DNA of 5,117 nucleotides from Candidatus Kerfeldbacteria bacterium (GTDB lineage: Bacteria > Patescibacteriota > Patescibacteriia > PEXW01): contig CAIPSZ010000137.1 of NCBI GenBank assembly GCA_903867845.1, positions 1 through 5,117 on the forward strand, written 5' to 3'. The translations under genes and the position numbers were made by a program. Below, one piece after another: positions 1 to 5,117 of the stretch. The notes under the pieces were generated by a model. That model was not told the origin of the DNA, ran no database searches, and worked only from the letters and a program-made list of their open reading frames with translations. Within the stretch, counting starts at the first letter, position 1. Each line of letters opens with the position of its first letter.

Positions 1-1
1 C

Positions 2-1186
2 ACCGAGCACTACGCTGTGATCTTCTTCACGGCGGGAATTTTCGCGCTCCTTCAGTACCGCGATCATCCGAAATTATGGAAGGCGGGTACCGCAGGGCTT
101 TATTTTGGCACCGCTCTACTCATGAAGCAGCACGCCGCACTGTTCGCACTATGGGGGTTTGGCTGGCTGCTGTGGTACGCCCGCGCACGCATGTCCCGAC
201 GGCATCTCCTCGCGCACGCAGGTACCTTTATTGCGGCGGTACTCGGCCCACTCGCACTCCTCGTGCTGTACGTCTGGGCGCACGGCACACTGTCGACAAT
301 GTTCTTCTGGACCTGGACGTACGCAGATGCATACGCGAGCATTACCCCAATAAGTAAAGCATTCCCATCATTTATCATCGGTAGTGCGAGTATTTTCTTC
401 GCATGCTGGGGCGTTATTGCATTTGCTTTTCTGGGTCTCATTTCGCTGTTCCGTGGGCAACAACGAACCGAGCGATGGCTAGTGAGCACTTTTGTCCTCG
501 CTTCACTAGTAGCTGTTTCAATTGGCTTCTACTTCCGCGCGCACTACTTCATCCTTGGGCTCCCCGCACTTTGCATCAGTGCTGGATTTGGCGTCCGTGC
601 GCTATTTCAGTTCTTCAAGCAGTACCATGGTCCACGCGTCTCTGGAATAGTGATCGCATTACTCGTCACCTTTGTACTATTCTGGGTACCCAAGCATGAT
701 ATTGAAGATTGGTTTCGTTTACATCCTGATACGTACTCCTCTCGCGCGTACCCACTTGAGCAGTTCCCCGCGTACCGCACTTTTGCACGAGATATAACGG
801 CGCACCTTCAAACCAACGACCGCGTTGCAATTTTTGGCTCAGAACCGGAACTCCTCTTCTACACTGGGTTGCATTCGGTTACCGGATACCTCTACGCGTA
901 CCCATTCCAAGAGAACCAACCGTACCATACGCGTATGTTCGCCGAGTACATTCGTGAAGTTGAAACTGCTCACCCAGAAGTTCTCATCGTGGTTGCTAAT
1001 CATAATAGTTGGACCGGTCCAGTGTTGGCTGGATCAGACCCTGTGTGGCAGTGGTTAGCGCGCTACCAACAATCGTACGAACTCGTCGTACGCCATGAGT
1101 TCCCGCTTCCTTTGAATCTCACTGACGAAGAGCGCCAGTTACTGCCGAAGGAAGAGTGGGTTGCACTATACCGGCGAAAATCATGA
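2..1186 (+). CDS. GT39/ArnT-like membrane glycosyltransferase, 5' end missing
   Basis: The reading frame is open to the left edge, beginning ACC GAG CAC TAC GCT before the GTG at 17. That GTG is therefore an internal Val, and about 394 C-terminal residues are visible. The fragment shows roughly eight hydrophobic segments, then a ~150-residue soluble C-terminal domain. Landmarks in fragment numbering are KQHA (42-45), RAHYFILGLPAL (179-190) and FGSEPELLFYTG (278-289) followed by SVTGYLYAYPF. From memory, KQ, R-HYF-PAL and GSEPE-FY-TGY-Y are typical of bacterial GT39/PMT_2-like proteins annotated as dolichyl-phosphate-mannose-protein mannosyltransferase-like or ArnT-like. These transfer a sugar from a polyprenyl-phosphate donor on the outer face of the membrane. 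The first periplasmic loop with the catalytic acidic residue would lie upstream of the window, so activity cannot be judged. The stop TGA overlaps the next gene's ATG (ATGA), which suggests coupled translation. Donor and acceptor are unknown. Confidence 0.85.
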   Translation, partial: TEHYAVIFFTAGIFALLQYRDHPKLWKAGTAGLYFGTALLMKQHAALFALWGFGWLLWYARARMSRRHLLAHAGTFIAAVLGPLALLVLYVWAHGTLSTMFFWTWTYADAYASITPISKAFPSFIIGSASIFFACWGVIAFAFLGLISLFRGQQRTERWLVSTFVLASLVAVSIGFYFRAHYFILGLPALCISAGFGVRALFQFFKQYHGPRVSGIVIALLVTFVLFWVPKHDIEDWFRLHPDTYSSRAYPLEQFPAYRTFARDITAHLQTNDRVAIFGSEPELLFYTGLHSVTGYLYAYPFQENQPYHTRMFAEYIREVETAHPEVLIVVANHNSWTGPVLAGSDPVWQWLARYQQSYELVVRHEFPLPLNLTDEERQLLPKEEWVALYRRKS

Positions 1187-2829
1187 AGACTCTAGTATCT
1201 GTATATGAAAGTCCCTGGTTCACTCGTGGCATAGTTATCATTGTCTGCGCAATTTTTCTCGTAAGCGTTTTTGCACGCCTAGGAACGCCGCTCATGTGGA
1301 ACGACGAAGCAGAAACAGCGATGTACGCAACGAGTATTCTCTCGCACGGCTACCCCAAGGTTCATGATGGGAATAACGTACTCTACGTCTACGACGGGCC
1401 TGATCAGCTGCGGGCGTACGACGCACATCTCGATGCCTACCTGAATTCCGGGTGGCTGCAGTTTTACTTTGCTACCCCTGGTGCGTGGGTCGCTCAGCAT
1501 ATTTCAGATCCGACCCTCCGCACAATTATCATGCGATTCCCATTCGCTCTCGCCGCAATTGGCGCGCTTGCGCTCATGGCTTGGACTGTTGCAGCACCGA
1601 GACGACGTCGAGGTCTAGTATTCAGCGCATTCATTGGGTTGAGCGCAGTATGCATCCCTCTAGTGTTGCACATGCGGGAAGTTCGGTACTACGCGCTATC
1701 CCTCCTTCTCGTTGCGTTTCTTCTTTGGCTTGTAAAGAAATTTCACATGGATGGACTCATGTCCTACCGAAAGTACAAAATACTCCTTTGTATTGCGCTC
1801 ATTATTCTATTTTTTACTTTTCACCCGCTCTTTTTTGCACTGCTCGCAAGTTTAGCTTTGTACGCAGTACGACATGTTCGATCGCATTGGCGCGCAATTC
1901 TTCGAGAAATTATCCCCCTTGCAATTTCACTCGGCCTGTTGATCCCGGCAATGATTTTTTTTCGCACCTTCACATTAAGTCGCAACCTTAACGATACATT
2001 TGGTTTCAGCATGCTCGAATACGTGAAGAATTACGGAACCATTCTCATCGACCTTGCGAAGTACACCATGTTCATCCCTGCATTCATGGTTACCGTTGTG
2101 ACGGCGATTCTTTTTCGGGAGGTCACGTTCGAGCAGCGCACGAGAGTACGATCAAACGTCAATTTCCTCACCTTTCTTTGGCTAGTCACAGTTACCGTTG
2201 TGAGCATTGTCAGTGGGACTGCACTCCTGTACCAGCGGTATTATCTCGTGCTCATGCCAATATCAACGCTGCTCTTTATTATTGCTATGAGCACGATTTA
2301 TGCACTTCTTCCGGCAGTGCTTTCTGTGACTCAGTGGCCGCGACTTTACCGGGGGATTGTCCTTAGCCTTAGCGCAACCGCTCTAATACCCATTGCCCTG
2401 AGCTGGCAAGTCATTGTCGGGCACGTTCATGAAATAGTTTACCCATACCAAGGAACTGTTGATGTTACCGTTACGTACATACAATCGCACTATTCCGATC
2501 CATCGACGTTGGTCATCGCAACGAATTACGAAGAGCTCTCGTACATGTACTACCTCAAGAGTCACGTAATTATTGGCCAAGTGCTCAACAATCTTACTAA
2601 TGATGTGAAACTGCAACCGGATATCATCATCCCTCGACTCCTTTGGAAGGTAGCTGGTTTGCCCTACTTAGATGCTTTTCGCAAAGCAGGAACGTACAAT
2701 ACAGTACGTTTTCCAATTCAAGATTTCTATACGAACAACCTGCCAGAATTGCGTCGACCTTTGCTCGTCCACCAGTTCAGCACGCGTCGCGTTGGTAGCA
2801 ATGCGCCCTTGGTCATGTACGTGCGCTAG
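1183..2829 (+). CDS. GT39-like membrane glycosyltransferase (PMT/ArnT fold)
   Basis: Complete 548-residue integral membrane protein, about the usual size for bacterial GT39/PMT_2 proteins. I chose ATG 1183 because it sits in an ATGA overlap with the preceding stop and places TM1 at residues 17-30. The in-frame GTG at 1156 would add nine poorly hydrophobic residues, and its AAGGA lies only 3 bases away. The first extracytoplasmic loop has WNDEAETA (39-46). D41/E42 match the acidic pair that GT-C enzymes use for catalysis or metal binding. Then come YLNSGWLQFYF (86-96), RFPFALAAIGALAL (118-131), MREVRYYAL (164-172), about ten membrane segments, and QRYYLVLMPIS (351-361), which resembles the R-YY-P block of the family. 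From about residue 420 the protein is soluble, with VIATNYEELSYMYYL (444-458), apparently the counterpart of the C-terminal domain in the preceding protein. The expected role is sugar transfer from polyprenyl-phosphate-sugar outside the cytoplasm. Substrate is unknown. Parts of the membrane region are AT-rich because of Phe/Ile-rich helices. Confidence 0.87.
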   Translation: MKTLVSVYESPWFTRGIVIIVCAIFLVSVFARLGTPLMWNDEAETAMYATSILSHGYPKVHDGNNVLYVYDGPDQLRAYDAHLDAYLNSGWLQFYFATPGAWVAQHISDPTLRTIIMRFPFALAAIGALALMAWTVAAPRRRRGLVFSAFIGLSAVCIPLVLHMREVRYYALSLLLVAFLLWLVKKFHMDGLMSYRKYKILLCIALIILFFTFHPLFFALLASLALYAVRHVRSHWRAILREIIPLAISLGLLIPAMIFFRTFTLSRNLNDTFGFSMLEYVKNYGTILIDLAKYTMFIPAFMVTVVTAILFREVTFEQRTRVRSNVNFLTFLWLVTVTVVSIVSGTALLYQRYYLVLMPISTLLFIIAMSTIYALLPAVLSVTQWPRLYRGIVLSLSATALIPIALSWQVIVGHVHEIVYPYQGTVDVTVTYIQSHYSDPSTLVIATNYEELSYMYYLKSHVIIGQVLNNLTNDVKLQPDIIIPRLLWKVAGLPYLDAFRKAGTYNTVRFPIQDFYTNNLPELRRPLLVHQFSTRRVGSNAPLVMYVR

Positions 2830-2881
2830 AGTTTGTAATACCCCTAGCGGCCGAGGGACCCTTAAAGTAGACTAGACGTAT
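2830..2881. other. 52-base intergenic gap between gene pairs
   Basis: This is the only non-coding gap in the glycosyltransferase cluster. It contains a weak imperfect inverted repeat, CCCT...AGGG at 2842-2857. That is a 4-bp stem with mismatches inside and no following T-run, so it is not a credible terminator. A short direct repeat TAGAC-TAGAC (2868-2877) lies just before the next ATG. Loose -10-like words (TAAAGT 2863-2868, TAGACT 2868-2873) have no matching -35 at 16-18 bases. GAGGG at 2853-2857 is about 24 bases from the ATG, too far for a normal ribosome binding site. Promoter activity here is possible but not supported; read-through from upstream is equally likely. Confidence 0.4.
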
Positions 2882-3664
2882 ATGTGGAACCTCTCCGCGG
2901 TGCGTTCGAAGCACAAAATCATTGCGGTTTTACCTGCGTACGAGGCTGAACGCACCCTCGAACGTACCCTCAATGACATTCCCAGTGACTGGGTCGATGC
3001 GGTCATTTTGGTTGACGATGCGAGCCCAGATGGAACGGTCGCAAAGGCAAAGCAGCTCGGCTTGACACCTATTGTCCACGAGCACAACACTGGATACGGC
3101 GGAAACCAGAAAACGTGCTATACCGAAGCTTTACGCCAGGGCGCAGACGTGGTTATCATGATTCACCCCGACCACCAGTACGATCCCGTGCTCGTACCGG
3201 AAATGGTCCTGCCAATTCTCCGCGGTGAAGCAGAGGTGGTTTTCGGGTCACGCATGCTCTGGCGTGGTGGGGCGAAGCGTGGTGGCATGCCGTGGTGGAA
3301 GCGCATCGCGAATTTCTGGCTAACGACCCTTGAGAATGCCGTCTTGGGCCTGCACTTGAGCGAGTACCATTCTGGATTTCGTGCCTACAGCCGGAAGGTG
3401 CTGGAGACCGTACCCTTTACAAAAAATAGTAACAACTTCGTCTTCGATACGGAGTTCATTATCCAGCTAAAAGTGCATGGCTTCCGCATTCGTGAGATTC
3501 CTATTCCCACGCGGTACTTCAAGGACGCACACACCGTTGGTTTCTTCGCCGGCGTGCACTACGGGTTTGGCATTCTTCGTGCTCTCGTAGAGTACATGGT
3601 CAACAACGCACACCTCCGGCGGAGCCCGAAGTTTGCCCGTGATGTCGTGCACCAAGACGTATGA
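2882..3664 (+). CDS. GT2 glycosyltransferase, polyprenyl-phosphate-sugar synthase-like (DPM1-like)
   Basis: 260-residue GT-A fold, family 2 enzyme without membrane segments, so probably cytosolic or peripheral. The nucleotide-binding strand is IIAVLPAYEAERTLERTL (13-30), followed by VILVDDASPDGT (41-52) and the NTGYGGNQKT loop (69-78). The metal/donor site is HPDHQYDP (95-102), where many relatives have a DxD of DAD/DGD type. FGSRM (121-125), YHSGFRAYS (162-170) and FDTEF (188-192) follow, as in the DPM/DPG-synthase-like branch. The family transfers mannose, glucose or another sugar from a nucleotide sugar to a polyprenyl phosphate. The lack of C-terminal helices separates it from the ArnC/GtrB type. 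ATG 2882 leaves a short lead before the first beta strand. The GTG at 2900 is an alternative start; neither has a good Shine-Dalgarno. The stop overlaps the next ATG (ATGA), pairing this putative donor synthase with a GT-C enzyme. Sugar specificity cannot be read from sequence. Confidence 0.9.
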   Translation: MWNLSAVRSKHKIIAVLPAYEAERTLERTLNDIPSDWVDAVILVDDASPDGTVAKAKQLGLTPIVHEHNTGYGGNQKTCYTEALRQGADVVIMIHPDHQYDPVLVPEMVLPILRGEAEVVFGSRMLWRGGAKRGGMPWWKRIANFWLTTLENAVLGLHLSEYHSGFRAYSRKVLETVPFTKNSNNFVFDTEFIIQLKVHGFRIREIPIPTRYFKDAHTVGFFAGVHYGFGILRALVEYMVNNAHLRRSPKFARDVVHQDV

Positions 3665-4869
3665 ATCGAACGCAACGGATTGTCGTCCTCGGCATTTTTC
3701 TTTTAGCCGCACTGCTGCGGTTCACCGCACTGGATCAGTACCCCTACGGTGTGAATCAGGACGAAGCCGAACGAGGGTATGAAGCCTATAGCCTACTGAA
3801 AACCGGGCACGACCAGCACGGTCACCCGTGGCCACTGACGCTCGAAGCGTTTAGCGCCCTTCGGGATAACGCGAGTGCAATTTCCGCGTACGCGGCGATT
3901 CCTTTTACCGCATGGCTTGGGCCAGGATTGGTTGCCACACGGCTCCCGTCTGCGGTTGCAGGATTGCTCACGGTTCTCTTCACGTACGCGCTGGCGTGGC
4001 GATGGTCAAAACGTCGGAGCGTTGCCGCACTCGCGGCGCTCACCCTAGCGGTTTCACCGTGGCACCTGGCCTTGAGCCGGCTTGGCCATGAAAGCGTTTG
4101 GGTGCCGTGTCTATTCCTTGCTGGCTTGCTCGCGTTCAGTTACGGTCGTGACCGTCGCTGGGGGTTCCCGGTTGCCGCGGTATTCTGGGCAATTGGGCTC
4201 TACGGCTACGCCACGGCAAAGCTCTTCGAGCCCTTGGCACTTGTAAGTCTCGTCATCCTTTTCTGGAACGACATACGTCGTCGACGGGTTTGGGTGAGCG
4301 TGGCAGTTGCTGTTGGCCTACTCGTGCTCATTCCCTTCTTCACTCACCACCTGCTCACTACCGTGTTCGGACGCCTCAACGAAGTTGGCGTCGCTACGAG
4401 CAGTAGCGGGCCTCTTGGGGGTTTCATTCTGAATATTTTCTACTACCTTTTCCCAAATCTCTGGGTTGGCGGATACCTCGGTACCGGTCCACTGGATTGG
4501 ATCATTATCCTCTTAGGAATTCCGTTCTTCTTCCTGCTCGCGCGTCCGACTCCAAATATATCACGTCCCCGTTGGGTGTTAAGCTTGCTTCTCCTTGCTG
4601 CAATTATCGTACCGTCGCTCACTATTCAGAACCCAAATGCACTTAGAGCGAGCGGTCTCATTGGCTTGTACTGCATTGCGGGGGCGTGGGGATTGGTTGC
4701 GGCGTGGGACATGGTGAAAAGTCGCATTTCGCGCAATGCGCGCATGCTCATTGTAGCTATAGTACTTTTTGCAAGTAGCGCTATTGGCATTCGTGCGTTC
4801 TTCTTTCCTTCGTACACGTGGAGCGGCGCATATCCCCACAGGCAAATACATTTTTCTTGGAAGTCATAA
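3661..4869 (+). CDS. GT-C (PMT_2-like) membrane glycosyltransferase, 3' end apparently replaced
   Basis: The frame encodes 402 residues with TM1 at 8-23. The first loop has NQDEAERGYEAYSLLKTGHDQHGHPWPL (32-59), of which D34/E35 are the likely catalytic acidic residues. This is followed by ATRLPSAVAGLLTVLFTYAL (92-111), SPWHLALSR (132-140) and NPNALRASG (324-332). This D-E-A-x-x-G-Y...G-x-D-x-x-G-x-x-x-P pattern with SPWH-x-x-x-SR is a recognisable bacterial GT-C type, usually noticeably longer than 402 residues with a further C-terminal region. Translation starts at an ATGA overlap with the GT2 gene, so the GT2 may supply its lipid-linked sugar (inference). Family-like sequence ends around residues 386-390 (FFFPSYTWSGA). 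The last ~13 residues are the antisense reading of a gltD fragment and the stop at 4867-4869 is accidental. The gene is best treated as truncated at about 4820-4829. Acceptor is unknown. Confidence 0.85.
   Translation: MNRTQRIVVLGIFLLAALLRFTALDQYPYGVNQDEAERGYEAYSLLKTGHDQHGHPWPLTLEAFSALRDNASAISAYAAIPFTAWLGPGLVATRLPSAVAGLLTVLFTYALAWRWSKRRSVAALAALTLAVSPWHLALSRLGHESVWVPCLFLAGLLAFSYGRDRRWGFPVAAVFWAIGLYGYATAKLFEPLALVSLVILFWNDIRRRRVWVSVAVAVGLLVLIPFFTHHLLTTVFGRLNEVGVATSSSGPLGGFILNIFYYLFPNLWVGGYLGTGPLDWIIILLGIPFFFLLARPTPNISRPRWVLSLLLLAAIIVPSLTIQNPNALRASGLIGLYCIAGAWGLVAAWDMVKSRISRNARMLIVAIVLFASSAIGIRAFFFPSYTWSGAYPHRQIHFSWKS
4818..4830. other. Junction between glycosyltransferase gene and opposite-strand gltD fragment
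   Basis: The + strand GT-C gene loses family-like sequence at about residues 386-390, and the - strand gltD frame loses its conserved GDMRRGQS block directly after the second Arg (4823-4825). Both genes are thus cut, tail to tail, within about 10 bases. Base composition drops to about 40% GC just to the right. The bases around the join read AGCGGCG. A GltD Arg-Arg-Gly stretch on the reverse strand could also yield GCGGCG here, so a few bases of microhomology are plausible. No inverted repeat, target duplication or insertion-sequence end is visible. This fits either a chimeric assembly join or an illegitimate recombination event. Confidence 0.7.
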
Positions 4870-5117
4870 ATTGCGCATCAGTTTTAACAGTACCTCGCTG
4901 GTCTAAATCAAGATCAAGCTCCTGAATTAATCCTTTTTTCTCAGGATGCAAGAAACCCAAAGCCAGAATTACCAAATCCGCTTCAATTTCAAAGTCAGAA
5001 CTGGTTATCTCCTGCATAAGCGGACAACCCTGGGCATCTTTTTTAAACTCTACCCGCACGCAGGAAAGCTTGGTTAATTTTGAACCTAAACCAACAAACT
5101 TCTTAGTTAATATTGAC
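4823..5117 (-). CDS. gltD: Glutamate synthase small subunit (GltD) fragment, truncated at both ends
   Basis: Read on the - strand, the frame is open from the right edge. It begins SILTKKFVGLGSKLTKLSCVRVEF, so the GTG at 5057-5059 is internal. It continues with FEIEADLVILALGFLHPEKKGLIQEL and ends VFACGDMRR. These match the C-terminal FAD/NAD(P)-binding part of GltD-type pyridine nucleotide-disulfide oxidoreductases, where ADLV-x-LA-x-GF-x-x-PE and the FAAGDMRRGQSLVVWAI block are hallmarks. The protein passes electrons from NADPH to the large subunit in glutamate synthesis. About 98 residues are visible out of a family length of some 470-490. After GDMRR (codons ending at 4823) the expected GQSLVVWAI and the last ~30 residues are missing. 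The frame runs on as STCTKERRTHECQ, which is antisense of the glycosyltransferase gene. GC is about 40%, with several TTA leucines, unlike the rest of the window. Homologous subunits of related oxidoreductases are possible, but PEKKGL plus GDMRR favours GltD. Confidence 0.88.

Noticed and set aside
100..489. 129-residue open frame on the - strand inside the first glycosyltransferase gene
   Set aside because: It lies wholly antisense to a clearly coding, membrane-patterned gene, has no recognisable motif and shows Arg/Ser/Ala-rich shadow composition.
1156..1182. GTG start for the second glycosyltransferase
   Set aside because: The ATG at 1183 in the ATGA overlap is a better start. The extra nine residues add nothing family-like and the AAGGA before the GTG is too close.
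1801..1860. Locally AT-rich patch (about 33% GC) as a possible insertion
   Set aside because: The reading frame continues and encodes Phe/Leu/Ile-rich membrane helices, which explains the composition.
1452..1991. 179-residue open frame on the + strand, overlapping the second glycosyltransferase
   Set aside because: Out of frame with the GT39-like protein, no domain pattern, Ser/Arg/His/Cys-rich like frame-shifted coding sequence.
2842..2857. Inverted repeat CCCT/AGGG as a terminator
   Set aside because: Only 4 paired bases, mismatched inner positions and no T-run on either side.
4781..4822. C-terminal extension of the GltD frame (STCTKERRTHECQ)
   Set aside because: It is the antisense reading of the GT-C gene past the junction and does not resemble the conserved GQSLVVWAI continuation.
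4579..4851. 90- and 63-residue - strand frames near the 3' end of the third GT-C gene
   Set aside because: Antisense shadows of the glycosyltransferase with no motif and no plausible start context.

Overview
The window (5117 bases) is a compact, gene-dense piece of bacterial DNA. It carries three multi-spanning GT-C type membrane glycosyltransferases and one cytoplasmic GT2 polyprenyl-phosphate-sugar-synthase-like protein, all on the + strand. The last ~295 bases do not belong with the rest: they encode, on the - strand, an internal piece of a glutamate synthase small subunit (GltD).

Layout. 2-1186: 3' part of a GT39/ArnT-like glycosyltransferase whose start lies off the left edge. 1183-2829: a second, complete GT39-like protein that starts inside the stop of the first (ATGA overlap). 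2830-2881: a 52-base gap with no convincing promoter or terminator. 2882-3664: a GT2 glycosyltransferase of the dolichyl-phosphate-mannose-synthase-like type. 3661 to about 4825: a third GT-C protein, again joined by an ATGA overlap, which loses its family-like sequence abruptly near its 3' end. About 4823-5117 (- strand): a GltD fragment cut in the middle of its conserved GDMRRGQS block at the same point.

How the genes fit together (inference). The GT2 enzyme would load a sugar from a nucleotide donor onto a polyprenyl phosphate on the cytoplasmic side. After flipping, GT-C enzymes would transfer that sugar to an acceptor (glycan, lipid or protein) outside the membrane. The two 4-base overlaps suggest translational coupling within the pairs 1-2 and 3-4. 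No start is preceded by a well-placed Shine-Dalgarno sequence.

Organism. Runs of overlapping GT39/PMT-like genes with HPDxQYDP-type GT2 enzymes are common in uncultivated candidate phyla (Patescibacteria/CPR-like) and also in other environmental bacteria. This is only a tentative placement. The glycosyltransferase part is moderately GC-rich (55% in one 60-base line of gene 4, lower in parts of gene 2). Positions 4871-5110 are about 40% GC by hand count, with TTA/AAA-type codons. The most economical reading is a chimeric join (assembly artefact or recent illegitimate recombination) near 4820-4830. I see no RNA gene, CRISPR array, insertion sequence or clear terminator. I found no undescribed system; the most notable features are the junction and the coupled GT2/GT-C pair.
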